This document shows positions 43,801 through 58,800 of a DNA stretch of 64,000 nt, piece by piece. Position 1 is the stretch's first letter; every line of letters starts with the position of its first letter. Both the position numbers and the translations under genes were made by a program. Below the pieces are notes generated by a model. It was not told the DNA's origin and searched no databases. It was given only the letters and a program-made list of their open reading frames with translations. The stretch is from Rebecca billardiae RCC1528. Lineage: Eukaryota; Haptophyta. The stretch spans positions 1-64,000 of the forward strand of contig OZ251253.1 in assembly GCA_965240325.2 (NCBI GenBank), written 5' to 3'.

Positions 43801-46800
43801 CGACACCGAGTCGATCACCACGCGGTCGGGATCGATGCCCAGCTGCGCCGCGAGCGCCTCGCGCACCGCGTCGCTCGACGCTGCAAACGCGGCCGCGCTC
43901 GCCTCCACGCTCAGCGCGATGTACTGGTTGGTGCCAAAGTCGGGCGGCGGCGAGGGCGGCGAGGGCGGCGCCGAGGGCGGCATGAAGCCGCGCGGCACCG
44001 AGAGCACGGGCGTGCCGAGGAGGCTCGACAGCTCCGCGAGGGAGCCCGGCGACTCGTCAGTCACGCCCGGCGCGAGAACGGACAGCGCGTCCACTGCGAG
44101 CTCGCCCGCCACAGCGTCGGTCGTCACCTTGATCACCACCTCGAGCCCGCCGCCGTCCACGCCGCGGGTCGATTCCACACTCACGCGGTCAGCGCTCACG
44201 CCCAGCTGCGCGGCGATCGCCGCGAGCGTCGACGCCGCCGTCGCGTCGAACGCCTCCGCGCTCGTGTCGAGCACGAAAACCACGTACTGAGCGCGCGTGA
44301 AATCCGGCGGCGGGAGCGGCGGCAACGAGGGCGGCGAGGGCGGCGACGAGGGCGGCACGTGGTTGAACGGCTGCGCGCGCACGGGCACGCCCAGCGCGGC
44401 CGAGAGCTCAGCTAGGCTGGTTGGCGACGTCGGCGTCGCGCCCGGCGCGAGCGCAGCGGCAGGGTCCACCGGCGCCTCGCCCGCAGCCGCGTCCGTCGTC
44501 ACCTTGAACACCACGCTCAGCAGATCGTCCTCAGTCCGCACCTGCTCGACGCTCACGCGTGACGCGTCCACGCCGAGCTCGGCCGCCACGCGCGACACAG
44601 TCTGCGCCGTCACCGCCGCGAACGCCACCGGCGTCATGTCGAGCTGCAGCACGACGTACTCCTCGCGGTCGAAGCTCGGCGGGGGCGAGGGCGACGGCGG
44701 CAGCGGCGGCGGCGACGGCGGCACGTGCCGATGCGGCGCGTCGACCACTAGCACGCCCAGCGCGCGAGAGAGCGCCTCGAGGTCGGCGGGCGACGACGCG
44801 CTCGCGCCGGGCGTGAGCACAGCCACAGCGTCGACCGCGCGCTCGCCCGCGCCGCTGTCCGTGCTGAGCGCGAACACCACGTCCAGCAGCCCGTCGTCCG
44901 TGGTCGTCACAGAGCCCACGGTCAGCCGCTCCACGCCCACGCCCAGCGCGTCGGCGAGCGAGGCGAGCACGAAGCTGCTCGCGCCGTCAAACTCGGAGGC
45001 CGTCACGTTCAGCGTGAGCGCCACGTACTGCGTGCCCGCGGACGCGTCGGGCGGCGGGCTCGGCGGCGAGGGCGGGCGCGGAGGCGGCGACGGCGCCGAT
45101 GGCGGTGCGGGTGGCGGCGACGACGGGCGCGGCGGCGAGGGTGGCGGCGACGGCGGCGCGTGCGCCCGGGGCACGCTGGCCACGGGCAATCCCAGCAGCG
45201 CCGACAGCTCGGCCAGGCTCGCCGGAGACTCGGCCGTCGCGCCCGGCGTGAGCGAGCCCACCGGGTCGGGGACGGGCACCTCGTCGAGCAGCGGCGCCGT
45301 CGTCACGCGGACCACCACGTCGAGCAGCCCGCCCTCGCCGCTCGACACCGAGTCGATCACCACGCGATCAGCGTCGACGCCAAGCTGCGCAGCGAGCGCC
45401 TCGCGCACCGCGTCGCTCGACGCCGCAAACGCGGCCGCGCTCGCCTCCACGCTCAGCGCGATGTACTGGTTGGTGCCAAAGTCGGGCGGCGGCGAGGGCG
45501 GCGAGGGCGGCGCCGAGGGCGGCATGAAGCCGCGCGGCACCGAGAGCACGGGCGTGCCGAGGAGGCTCGACAGCTCCGCGAGGGTGCCCGGCGACTCGTC
45601 GGTCGCGCCCGGCGCGAGAACGGACAGCGCGTCCACTGCGAGCTCGCCCGCCACGGCGTCGGTCGTCACCTTGATCACCACCTCGAGCCCGCCACCGTCC
45701 ACGCCGCGGGTCGACTCCACACTCACGCGGTCGGCGCTCACGCCCAGCTGCGCAGCGATCGCCGCCAGCGTCGACGCCGCCGTCGCGTCGAACGCCTCCG
45801 CGCTCGTGTCGAGCACGAGGGCCACGTACTGCTCGACCGAGAAGTCGGGCGGCGGATGTGGCGGCGGCGACGGCGGCGGCGGCGGCGTGGGCGGCGAGGG
45901 CGGCGGCGAGGGCGGCGACGAGGGCGGCACGTGGTTGAACGGCTGCGCGCGCACGGGCACGCCCAACGCGGCCGAGAGCTCAGCCAGGCTGGTTGGCGAC
46001 GTCGGTGTCGCGCCCGGCGCGAGCGCAGCGGCAGGGTCCACCGGCGTCTCGCCCGCGGCCGCGTCCGTCGTCACCTTGAACACCACGCTCAGCAGCCCGC
46101 CCTCGCTCCGAACCTGCTCGACGCTCACGCGAGACGCGTCCACGCCGAGCTCGGCCGCCACGCGCGACACCGTCTGCGCCGTCACCGCGGCGAACGCGAC
46201 GGGCGTCATGTCGAGCTGCAGCACGACGTACTCCTCGCGGTCGAAGCTCGGCGGGGGCGACGGCGACGGCGGCTGAGGCGGCGGCGACGGCGGCACGTGC
46301 CGATGCGGCGCGTCGACCACCAGCACGCCCAGCGCGCGAGAGAGCGCCTCGAGGTCGGCGGGCGACGACGCGCTCGCGCCGGGCGTGAGCACAGCCACAG
46401 CGTCGACCGCGCGCTCGCCCGCGCCGCCGTCCGTGCTGAGCGTGAACACCACGTCCAGCAGCCCGTCGTCCGTGGTCGTCACAGAGCCCACGGTCAGCCG
46501 CTCCACGCCCACGCCCAGCGCGTCGGCGAGCGAGGCGAGCAGGAAGCTGCTCGCGCCGTCAAACTCGGCGGCCGTCACGTTCAGCGTGAGCGCCACGTAC
46601 TGCGTGCCCGCGGACGCGTCGGGCGGCGGACTCGGCGGCGAGGGCGGGCGCGGAGGCGGCGACGGCGCCGATGGCGGTGCGGGTGGCGGCGACGACGGGC
46701 GCGGCGGCGAAGGCGGCGGCGAAGGCGGCGCGTGCGCCCGGGGCACGCTGGCCACGGGCAATCCCAGCAGCGCCGACAGCTCGGCCAGGCTCGCCGGAGA

Positions 46801-49800
46801 CTCGGCCGTCGCGCCCGGCGTGAGCAAGCCCACCGGGTCGGCGACGGGCACCTCGTCGAGAAGCGGCGCCGTCGTCACGCGGATCACCACGTCGAGCAGC
46901 CCGCCCTCGCCGCTCGACACCGAGTCGATCACCACGCGATCAGCGTCGACGCCAAGCTGCGCCGCGAGCGCCTCGCGCACCGCGTCGCTCGACGCCGCAA
47001 TCGAGGCCGCGCTCGCCTCCACGCTCAGCGCGATGTACTGGTTGGTGCCAAAGTCGGGCGGCGGCGAGGGCGGCGAGGGCGGCGCCGAGGGCGGCATGAA
47101 GCCGCGCGGCACCGAGAGCACGGGCGTGCCGAGGAGGCTCGACAGCTCCGCGAGGGTGCCCGGCGACTCGTCGGTCGCGCCCGGCGCGAGAACGGACAGC
47201 GCGTCCACTGCGAGCTCGCCCGCCACGGCGTCGGTCGTCACCTTGATCACCACCTCGAGCCCGCCACCGTCCACGCCGCGGGTCGACTCCACACTCACGC
47301 GGTCGGCGCTCACGCCCAGCTGCGCAGCGATCGCCGCCAGCGTCGACGCCGCCGTCGCGTCGAACGCCTCCGCGCTCGTGTCGAGCCTGAGGGCCACGTA
47401 CTGCTCGGCCGAGAAGTCGGGCGGCGGATGTGGCGGCGGCGACGGCGGCGGCGGCGGCGTGGGCGGCGAGGGCGGCGGCGAGGGCGGCGACGAGGGCGGC
47501 ACGTGGTTGAACGGCTGCGCGCGCACGGGCACGCCCAGCGCGGCCGAGAGCGCAGCCAGGCTGGTTGGCGACGTCGGCGTCGCGCCCGGCGCGAGCGCAG
47601 CGGCTGGGTCCACCGGCGTCTCGCCCGCGGCCGCGTCCGTCGTCACCTTGAACACCACGCTCAGCAGCCCGCCCTCGCTCCGAACCTGCTCGACGCTCAC
47701 GCGAGACGCGTCCACGCCGAGCTCGGCCGCCACGCGCGACACAGTCTGCGCCGTCACCGCCGCGAACGCGACGGGCGTCATGTCGAGCTGCAGCACGACG
47801 TACTCCTCGCGGTCGAAGCTCGGCGGGGGCGAGGGCGAGGGCGGCAGCGGCGGCGGCGACGGCGGCACGTGCCGATGCGGCGCGTCGACCACCAGCACGC
47901 CCAGCGCACGAGAGAGCGCCTCGAGGTCGGCGGGCGACGACGCGCTCGCGCCGGGCGTGAGCACAGCCACAGCGTCGACTGCGCGCTCGCCCGCGCCGCC
48001 GTCCGTGCTGAGCGTGAACACCACGTCCAGCAGCCCGTCGTCCGTGGTCGTCACAGAGCCCACGGTCAGCCGCTCCACGCCCACGCCCAGCGCGTCGGCG
48101 AGCGAGGCGAGCAGGAAGCTGCTCGCGCCGTCAAACTCGGCGGCCGTCACGTTCAGCGTGAGCGCCACGTACTGCGTGCCCGCGGACGCGTCGGGCGGCG
48201 GACTCGGCGGCGAGGGCGGGCGCGGAGGCGGCGACGGCGCCGATGGCGGTGCGGGTGGCGGCGACGACGGGCGCGGCGGCGCGGGCGGCGGCGACGGCGG
48301 CGCGTGCGCCCGGGGCACGCTGGCCACGGGCAATCCCAGCAGCGCCGACAGCTCGGCCAGGCTCGCCGGAGACTCGGCCGTCGCGCCCGGCGTGAGCGAG
48401 CCCACCGGGTCGGGGACGGGCACCTCGTCGAGCAGCGGCGCCGTCGTCACGCGGACCACCACGTCGAGCAGCCCGCCCTCGCCGCTCGACACCGAGTCGA
48501 TCACCACGCGATCAGCGTCGACGCCAAGCTGCGCAGCGAGCGCCTCGCGCACCGCGTCGCTCGACGCCGCAAACGCGGCCGCGCTCGCCTCCACGCTCAG
48601 CGCGATGTACTGGTTGGTGCCAAAGTCGGGCGGCGGCGAGGGCGGCGAGGGCGGCGCCGAGGGCGGCATGAAGCCGCGCGGCACCGAGAGCACGGGCGTG
48701 CCGAGGAGGCTCGACAGCTCCGCGAGGGTGCCCGGCGACTCGTCGGTCGCGCCCGGCGCGAGAACGGACAGCGCGTCCACTGCGAGCTCGCCCGCCACGG
48801 CGTCGGTCGTCACCTTGATCACCACCTCGAGCCCGCCACCGTCCACGCCGCCGGTCGATTCGACACTCACGCGGTCGGCGCTCACGCCCAGCTGCGCAGC
48901 GATCGCCGCCAGCGTCGACGCCGCCGTCGCGTCGAACGCCTCCGCGCTCGTGTCGAGCACGAGGGCCACGTACTGCTCGACCGAGAAGTCGGGCGGCGGA
49001 TGTGGCGGCGGCGACGGCGGCGGCGGCGGCGTGGGCGGCGAGGGCGGCGGCGAGGGCGGCGACGAGGGCGGCACGTGGTTGAACGGCTGCGCGCGCACGG
49101 GCACGCCCAGCGCGGCCGAGAGCGCAGCCAGGCTGGTTGGCGACGTCGGCGTCGCGCCCGGCGCGAGCGCAGCGGCTGGGTCCACCGGCGTCTCGCCCGC
49201 GGCCGCGTCCGTCGTCACCTTGAACACCACGCTCAGCAGCCCGCCTTCGCTCCGAACCTGCTCGACGCTCACGCGTGACGCGTCCACGCCGAGCTCGGCC
49301 GCCACGCGCGACACAGTCTGCGCCGTCACCGCCGCGAACGCCACCGGCGTCATGTCGAGCTGCAGCACGACGTACTCCTCGCGGTCGAAGCTCGGCGGGG
49401 GCGAGGGCGACGGCGGCAGCGGCGGCGGCGACGGCGGCACGTGCCGATGCGGCGCGTCGACCACCAGCACGCCCAGTGCGCGAGAGAGCGCCTCGAGGTC
49501 GGCGGGCGACGACGCGCTCGCGCCGGGCGTGAGCACAGCCACAGCGTCGACTGCGCGCTCGCCCGCGCCGCTGTCCGTGCTGAGCGTGAACACCACGTCC
49601 AGCAGCCCGTCGTCCGTGGTCGTCACAGAGCCCACGGTCAGCCGCTCCACGCCCACGCCCAGCGCGTCGGCGAGCGAGGCGAGCAGGAAGCCGCTCGCGC
49701 CGTCAAACTCGGCGGCCGTCACGTTCAGCGTGAGCGCCACGTACTGCGTGCCCGCGGACGCGTCGGGCGGCGGGCTCGGCGGCGAGGGCGGGAGCGGAGG

Positions 49801-52800
49801 CGGCGACGGCGCCGATGGCGGTGCGGGTGGCGGCGACGACGGGCGCGGCGGCGAGGGTGGCGGCGACGGCGGCGCGTGCGCCCGGGGCACGCTGGCCACG
49901 GGCAATCCCAGCAGCGCAGACAGCTCGGCCAGGCTCGCCGGAGACTCGGCCGTCGCGCCCGGCGTGAGCGAGCCCACCGGGTCGGGGACGGGCACCTCGT
50001 CGAGCAGCGGCCCCGTCGTCACGCGGATCACCACATCGAGCAGCCCGCCCTCGCCGCTCGACACCGAGTCGATCACCACGCGGTCCGGATCGACGCCCAA
50101 CTGCGCCGCGAGCGCCTCGCGCACCGCTTCGCTCGACGCCGCAAACGCGGCCGCGCTCGCGTCCACGCTCAGCGCGATGTACTGGTTGGTGCCAAAGTCG
50201 GGCGGCGGCGAGGGCGGCGAGGGCGGCGCCGAGGGCGGCATGAAGCCGCGCGGCACCGAGAGCACGGGCGTGCCGAGGAGGCTCGACAGCTCCGCGAGGG
50301 TGCTCGGCGACGCAGCAGTTGCACCCGGCGCGAGAACGGACAGCGCGTCCACTGCGAGCTCGCCCGCCACGGCGTCGGTCGTCACCTTGATCACCACCTC
50401 GAGCCCGCCACCGTCCACGCCGCGGGTCGACTCCACACTCACGCGGTCGGCGCTCACGCCCAGCTGCGCAGCGATCGCCGCCAGCGTCGACGCCGCCGTC
50501 GCGTCGAACGCCTCCGCGCTCGTGTCGAGCACGAGGGCCACGTACTGCGCGACCGAGAAGTCGGGCGGCGGATGTGGCGGCGGCGACGGTGGCGGCGGCG
50601 GCGTGGGCGGCGAGGGCGGCGGCGAGGGCGGCGACGAGGGCGGCACGTGGTTGAACGGCTGCGCGCGCACGGGCACGCCCAACGCGGCCGAGAGCTCAGC
50701 CAGGCTGGTTGGCGACGTCGGTGTCGCGCCCGGCGCGAGCGCAGCGGCAGGGTCCACCGGCGTCTCGCCCGCGGCCGCGTCCGTCGTCACCTTGAACACC
50801 ACGCTCAGCAGCCCGCCCTCGCTCCGAACCTGCTCGACGCTCACGCGAGACGCGTCCACGCCGAGCTCGGCCGCCACGCGCAACACAGTCTGCGCCGTCA
50901 CCGCCGCGAACGCGACGGGCGTCATGTCGAGCTGCAGCACGACGTACTCCTCGCGGTCGAAGCTCGGCGGGGGCGAGGGCGAGGGCGGCAGCGGCGGCGG
51001 CGACGGCGGCACGTGCCGATGCGGCGCGTCGACCACCAGCACGCCCAGCGCGCGAGAGAGCGCCTCGAGGTCGGCGGGCGACGACGCGCTCGCGCCGGGC
51101 GTGAGCACAGCCACAGCGTCGACCGCGCGCTCGCCCGCGCCGCTGTCCGTGCTGAGCGTGAACACCACGTCCAGCAGCCCGTCGTCCGTGGTCGTCACAG
51201 AGCCCACGGTCAGCCGCTCCACGCCCACGCCCAGCGCGTCGGCGAGCGAGGCGAGCACGAAGCTGCTCGCGCCGTCAAACTCGGCGGCCGTCACGTTCAG
51301 CGTGAGCGCCACGTACTGCATGCCCGCGGACGCGTCGGGCGGCGGGCTCGGCGGCGAGGGCGGGAGCGGAGGCGGCGACGGCGCCGATGGCGGCGCGGGT
51401 GGCGGCGACGACGGGCGCGGCGGCGAGGGTGGCGGCGACGGCGGCGCGTGCGCCCGGGGCACGCTGCCCACGGGCAATCCCAGCAGCGCCGACAGCTCGG
51501 CCAGGCTCGCCGGAGACTCGGACGTCGCGCCCGGCGTGAGCGAGCCCACCGGGTCGGGGACGGGCACCTCGTCGAGCAGCGGCGCCGTCGTCACGCGGAC
51601 CACCACGTCGAGCAGCCCGCCCTCGCCGCTCGACACCGAGTCGATCACCACGCGGTCCGGGTCGACGCCCAGCTGCGCCGCGAGCGCCTCGCGCACCGCG
51701 TCGCTCGACGCCGCAAACGCGGCCGCGCTCGCCTCCACGCTCAGCGCGATGTACTGGTTGGTGCCAAAGTCGGGCGGCGGCGAGGGCGGCGAGGGCGGCG
51801 CCGAGGGCGGCATAAAGCCGCGCGGCACCGAGAGCACGGGCGTGCCGAGGAGGCTCGACAGCTCCGCGAGGGTGCCCGGCGACTCGTCGGTCGCGCCCGG
51901 CGCGAGAACGGACAGCGCGTCCACTGCGAGCTCGCCCGCCACGGCGTCGGTCGTCACCTTGATCACCACCTCGAGCCCGCCACCGTCCACGCCGCGGGTC
52001 GACTCCACACTCACGCGGTCGGCGCTCACGCCCAGCTGCGCAGCGATCGCCGCCAGCGTCGACGCCGCCGTCGCGTCGAACGCCTCCGCGCTCGTGTCGA
52101 GCACGAGGGCCACGTACTGCTCGACCGAGAAGTCGGGCGGCGGATGTGGCGGCGGCGACGGCGGCGGCGGCGGCGTGGGCGGCGAGGGCGGCGGCGAGGG
52201 CGGCGACGAGGGCGGCACGTGGTTGAACGGCTGCGCGCGCACGGGCACGCCCAGCGCGGCCGAGAGCTCAGCCAGGCTGGTTGGCGACGTCGGTGTCGCG
52301 CCCGGCGCGAGCGCAGCGGCAGGGTCCACCGGCGTCTCGCCCGCGGCCGCGTCCGTCGTCACCTTGAACACCACGCTCAGCAGCCCGCCCTCGCTCCGAA
52401 CCTGCTCGACGCTCACGCGAGACGCGTCCACGCCGAGCTCGGCCGCCACGCGCGACACCGTCTGCGCCGTCACCGCGGCGAACGCGACGGGCGTCATGTC
52501 GAGCTGCAGCACGACGTACTCCTCGCGGTCGAAGCTCGGCGGGGGCGACGGCGACGGCGGCTGAGGCGGCGGCGACGGCGGCACGTGCCGATGCGGCGCG
52601 TCGACCACCAGCACGCCCAGCGCGCGAGAGAGCGCCTCGAGGTCGGCGGGCGACGACGCGCTCGCACCGGGCGTGAGCACAGCCACAGCGTCGACCGCGC
52701 GCTCGCCCGCGCCGCCGTCCGTGCTGAGCGTGAACACCACGTCCAGCAGCCCGTCGTCCGTGGTCGTCACAGAGCCCACGGTCAGCCGCTCCACGCCCAC

Positions 52801-55800
52801 GCCCAGCGCGTCGGCGAGCGAGGCGAGCAGGAAGCTGCTCGCGCCGTCAAACTCGGCGGCCGTCACGTTCAGCGTGAGCGCCACGTACTGCGTGCCCGCG
52901 GACGCGTCGGGCGGCGGACTCGGCGGCGAGGGCGGGCGCGGAGGCGGCGACGGTGCCGATGGCGGTGCGGGTGGCGGCGACGACGGGCGCGGCGGCGAGG
53001 GTGGCGGCGACGGCGGCGCGTGCGCCCGGGGCACGCTGGCCACGGGCACGCCCAGCAGCGCCGACAGCTCGGCCAGGCTCGCCGGAGACTCGGACGTCGC
53101 GCCCGGCGTGAGCGAGCCCACCGGGTCGGGGACGGGCACCTCGTCGAGCAGCGGCCCCGTCGTCACGCGGATCACCACGTCGAGCAGCCCGCCCTCGCCG
53201 CTCGACACCGAGTCGATCACCACGCGGTCCGGGTCGACGCCCAGCTGCGCCGCGAGCGCCTCGCGCACCGCGTCGCTCGACGCTGCAAACGCGGCCGCGC
53301 TCGCGTCCACGCTCAGCGCGATGTACTGGTTGGTGCCAAAGTCGGGCGGCGGCGAGGGCGGCGAGGGCGGCGCCGAGGGCGGCATAAAGCCGCGCGGCAC
53401 CGAGAGCACGGGCGTGCCGAGGAGGCTCGACAGCTCCGCGAGGGTGCCCGGCGACTCGTCGGTCGCGCCCGGCGCGAGAACGGACAGCGCGTCCACTGCG
53501 AGCTCGCCCGCCGCGGCGTCGGTCGTCACCTTGATCACCACCTCGAGCCCGCCACCGTCCACGCCGCGGGTCGACTCCACACTCACGCGGTCGACGCTCA
53601 CGCCCAGCTGCGCAGCGATCGCCGCGAGCGTCGACGCCGCCGTCGCGTCGAACGCCTCCGCGCTCGTGTCGAGCACGAGGGCCACGTACTGCTCGGCCGA
53701 GAAGTCGGGCGGCGGATGTGGCGGCGGCGACGGCGGCGGCGGCGGCGTGGGCGGCGAGGGCGGCGGCGAGGGCGGCGACGAGGGCGGCACGTGGTTGAAC
53801 GGCTGCGCGCGCACGGGCACGCCCAACGCGGCCGAGAGCTCAGCCAGGCTGGTTGGCGACGTCGGTGTCGCGCCCGGCGCGAGCGCAGCGGCAGGGTCCA
53901 CCGGCGTCTCGCCCGCGGCCGCGTCCGTCGTCACCTTGAACACCACGCTCAGCAGCCCGCCTTCGCTCCGAACCTGCTCGACGCTCACGCGAGACGCGTC
54001 CACGCCGAGCTCGGCCGCCACGCGCGACATAGTCTGCGCCGTCACCGCCGCGAACGCGACGGGCGTCATGTCGAGCTGCAGCACGACGTACTCCTCGCGG
54101 TCGAAGCTCGGCGGGGGCGAGGGCGAGGGCGGCAGCGGCGGCGGCGACGGCGGCACGTGCCGATGCGGCGCGTCGACCACCAGCACGCCCAGCGCGCGAG
54201 AGAGCGCCTCGAGGTCGGCGGGCGACGACGCGCTCGCGCCGGGCGTGAGCACAGCCACAGCGTCGACCGCGCGCTCGCCCGCGCCGCTGTCCGTGCTGAG
54301 CGTGAACACCACGTCCAGCAGCCCGTCGTCCGTGGTCGTCACAGCGCCCACGGTCAGCCGCTCCACGCCCACGCCCAGCGCGTCGGCGAGCGAGGCGAGC
54401 ACGAAGCTGCTCGCGCCGTCAAACTCGGCGGCCGTCACGTTCAGCGTGAGCGCCACGTACTGCGTGCCCGCGGACGCGTCGGGCGGCGGGCTCGGCGGCG
54501 AGGGCGGGAGCGGAGGCGGTGACGGCGCAGCAGGCGGTGCGGGTGGCGGCGAAGACGGGCGCGGCGGCGAGGGTGGCGGCGACGGCGGCGCGTGCGCCCG
54601 GGGCGCGCTGCCCACGGGCACGCCGAGCAGCGCCGACAGCTCGGCCAGGCTCGCCGGAGACTCGGCCGTCGCGCCCGGCGTGAGCAAGCCCACCGGGTCG
54701 GCGACGGGCACCTCGTCGAGCAGCGGCGCCGTCGTCACGCGGACCACCACGTCGAGCAGCCCGCCCTCGCCGCTCGACACCGAGTCGATCACCACGCGGT
54801 CCGGGTCGACGCCCAGCTGCGCCGCGAGCGCCTCGCGCACCGCGTCGCTCGACGCTGCAAACGCGGCCGCGCTCGCGTCCACGCTCAGCGCGATGTACTG
54901 GTTGGTGCCAAAGTCGGGCGGCGGCGAGGGCGGCGAGGGCGGCGCCGAGGGCGGCATAAAGCCGCGCGGCACCGAGAGCACGGGCGTGCCGAGGAGGCTC
55001 GACAGCTCCGCGAGGGTGCCCGGCGACTCGTCAGTCGCGCCCGGCGCGAGAACGGACAGCGCGTCCACTGCGAGCTCGCCCGCCACGGCGTCGGTCGTCA
55101 CCTTGATCACCACCTCGAGCCCGCCACCGTCCACGCCGCGGGTTGACTCCACACTCACGCGGTCGACGCTCACGCCCAGCTGCGCAGCGATCGCCGCCAG
55201 CGTCGACGCCGCCGTCGCGTCGAACGCCTCCGCGCTCGTGTCGAGCACGAGGGCCACGTACTGCGCGACCGAGAAGTCGGGCGGCGGATGTGGCGGCGGC
55301 GACGGCGGCGGCGGCGGGGTGGGCGGCGAGGGCGGCGGCGAAGGCGGCGACGAGGGCGGCACGTGGTTGAACGGCTGCGCGCGCACGGGCACGCCCAGCG
55401 CGGCCGAGAGCTCAGCCAGGCTGGTTGGCGACGTCGGTGTCGCGCCCGGCGCGAGCGCAGCGGCAGGGTCCACCGGCGTCTCGCCCGCGGCCGCGTCCGT
55501 CGTCACCTTGAACACCACGCTCAGCAGCCCGCCCTCGCTCCGCACCTGCTCGACGCTCACGCGAGACGCGTCCACGCCGAGCTCGGCCGCCACGCGCGAC
55601 ACCGTCTGCGCCGTCACCGCGGCGAACGCGACGGGCGTCATGTCGAGCTGCAGCACGACGTACTCCTCGCGGTCGAAGCTCGGCGGGGGCGACGGCGACG
55701 GCGGCTGAGGCGGCGGCGACGGCGGCACGTGCCGATGCGGCGCGTCGACCACCAGCACGCCCAGCGCGCGAGAGAGCGCCTCGAGGTCGGCGGGCGACGA

Positions 55801-58800
55801 CGCGCTCGCGCCGGGCGTGAGCACAGCCACAGCGTCGACCGCGCGCTCGCCCGCGCCGCCGTCCGTGCTGAGCGTGAACACCACGTCCAGCAGCCCGTCG
55901 TCCGTGGTCATCACAGAGCCCACGGTCAGCCGCTCCACGCCCACGCCCAGCGCGTCGGCGAGCGAGGCGAGCACGAAGCTGCTCGCGCCGTCAAACTCGG
56001 CGGCCGTCACGTTCAGCGTGAGCGCCACGTACTGCGTGCCCGCGGACGCGTCGGGCGGCGGGCTCGGCGGCGAGGGCGGGCGCGGAGGCGGCGACGGCGC
56101 CGATGGCGGTGCGGGTGGCGGCGAAGACGGGCGTGGCGGCGAAGGCGGCGGCGAGGGCGGCGCGTGCGCCCGGGGCGCGCTGGCCACGGGCAATCCCAGC
56201 AGCGCCGACAGCTCGGCCAGGCTCGCCGGAGACTCGGCCGTCGCGCCCGGCGTGAGCAAGCCCACCGGGTCGGCGACGGGCACCTCGTCGAGCAGCGGCG
56301 CCGTCGTCACGCGGACCACCACGTCGAGCAGCCCGCCCTCGCCGCTCGACACCGAGTCGATCACCACGCGATCAGCGTCGACGCCCAGCTGCGCCGCGAG
56401 CGCCTCGCGCACCGCGTCGCTCGACGCTGCAAACGCGGCCGCGCTCGCGTCCACGCTCAGCGCGATGTACTGGTTGGTGCCAAAGTCGGGCGGCGGCGAG
56501 GGCGGCGAGGGCGGCGCCGAGGGCGGCATAAAGCCGCGCGGCACCGAGAGCACGGGCGTGCCGAGGAGGCTCGACAGCTCCGCGAGGGTGCCCGGCGACT
56601 CGTCAGTCGCGCCCGGCGCGAGAACGGACAGCGCGTCCACTGCGAGCTCGCCCGCCACAGCGTCGGTCGTCACCTTGATCACCACCTCGAGCCCGCCACC
56701 GTCCACGCCGCGGGTCGATTCGACACTCACGCGGTCGACGCTCACGCCAAGCTGCGCAGCGATCGCCACGAGCGTCGACGCCGCCGTTGCACCAAATGCG
56801 TCCGCGCTCGTGTCGAGCACGAGGGCCACGTACTGCGCGACCGAGAAGTCGGGCGGCGGATGTGGCGGCGGCGACGGCGGCGGCGGCGGCGTGGGCGGCG
56901 AGGGCGGCGGCGAAGGCGGCGACGAGGGCGGCACGTGGTTGAACGGCTGCGCGCGCACGGGCACGCCCAGCGCGGCCGAGAGCTCAGCCAGGCTGGTTGG
57001 CGACGTCGGTGTCGCGCCCGGCGCGAGCGCAGCGGCAGGGTCCACCGGCGTCTCGCCCGCGGCCGCGTCCGTCGTCACCTTGAACACCACGCTCAGCAGC
57101 CCGCCCTCGCTCCGAACCTGCTCGACGCTCACGCGAGACGCGTCCACGCCGAGCTCGGCCGCCACGCGCGACACAGTCTGCGCCGTCACCGCCGCGAACG
57201 CGACGGGCGTCATGTCGAGCTGCAGCACGACGTACTCCTCGCGGTCGAAGCTCGGCGGGGGCGAGGGCGACGGCGGCAGCGGCGGCGGCGACGGCGGCAC
57301 GTGCCGATGTGGCGCGTCGACCACCAGCACGCCCAGCGCGCGAGAGAGCGCCTCGAGGTCGGCGGGCGACGACGCGCTCGCGCCGGGCGTGAGCACAGCC
57401 ACAGCGTCGACTGCGCGCTCGCCCGCGCCGCCGTCCGTGCTGAGCGTGAACACCACGTCCAGCAGCCCGTCGTCCGTGGTCGTCACAGAGCCCACGGTCA
57501 GCCGCTCCACGCCCACGCCCAGCGCGTCGGCGAGCGAGGCGAGCAGGAAGCTGCTCGCGCCGTCAAACTCGGCGGCCGTCACGTTCAGCGTGAGCGCCAC
57601 GTACTGCGTGCCCGCGGACGCGTCGGGCGGCGGGCTCGGCGGCGAGGGCGGGCGCGGAGGCGGCGACGGCGCCGATGGCGGTGCGGGTGGCGGCGACGAC
57701 GGGCGCGGCGGCGAGGGTGGCGGCGACGGCGGCGCGTGCGCCCGGGGCACGCTGCCCACGGGCACGCCCAGCAGCGCCGACAGCTCGGCCAGGCTCGCCG
57801 GAGACTCGGACGTCGCGCCCGGCGTGAGCAAGCCCACCGGGTCGGCGACGGGCACCTCGTCGAGCAGCGGCGCCGTCGTCACGCGGATCACCACGTCGAG
57901 CAGCCCGCCCTCGCCGCTCGACACCGAGTCGATCACCACGCGGTCCGGATCGACGCCCAACTGCGCCGCGAGCGCCTCGCGCACCGCGTCGCTCGACGCT
58001 GCAAACGCGGCCGCGCTCGCGTCCACGCTCAGCGCGATGTACTGGTTGGTGCCAAAGTCGGGCGGCGGCGAGGGCGGCGAGGGCGGCGCCGAGGGCGGCA
58101 TAAAGCCGCGCGGCACCGAGAGCACGGGCGTGCCGAGGAGGCTCGACAGCTCCGCGAGGGTGCCCGGCGACTCGTCAGTCGCGCCCGGCGCGAGAACGGA
58201 CAGCGCGTCCACTGCGAGCTCGCCCGCCACGGCGTCGGTCGTCACCTTGATCACCACCTCGAGCCCGCCACCGTCCACGCCGCGGGTTGACTCCACACTC
58301 ACGCGGTCGACGCTCACGCCCAGCTGCGCAGCGATCGCCGCCAGCGTCGACGCCGCCGTCGCGTCGAACGCCTCCGCGCTCGTGTCGAGCACGAGGGCCA
58401 CGTACTGCTCGGCCGAGAAGTCGGGCGGCGGATGTGGCGGCGGCGACGGCGGCGGCGGCGGCGTGGGCGGCGAGGGCGGCGGCGAGGGCGGCGACGAGGG
58501 CGGCACGTGGTTGAACGGCTGCGCGCGCACGGGCACGCCCAGCGCGGCCGAGAGCTCAGCCAGGCTGGTTGGCGACGTCGGCGTCGCGCCCGGCGCGAGC
58601 GCGGCGGCAGGGTCCACCGGCGCCTCGCCCGCGGCCGCGTCCGTCGTCACCTTGAACACCACGCTCAGCAGCCCGCCCTCGCTCCGAACCTGCTCGACGC
58701 TCACGCGCGACGCGTCCACGCCGAGCGCGGCCGCCACGCGCGACACCGTCTGCGCCGTCACCGCGGCGAACGCGACGGGCGTCATGTCGAGCTGCAGCAC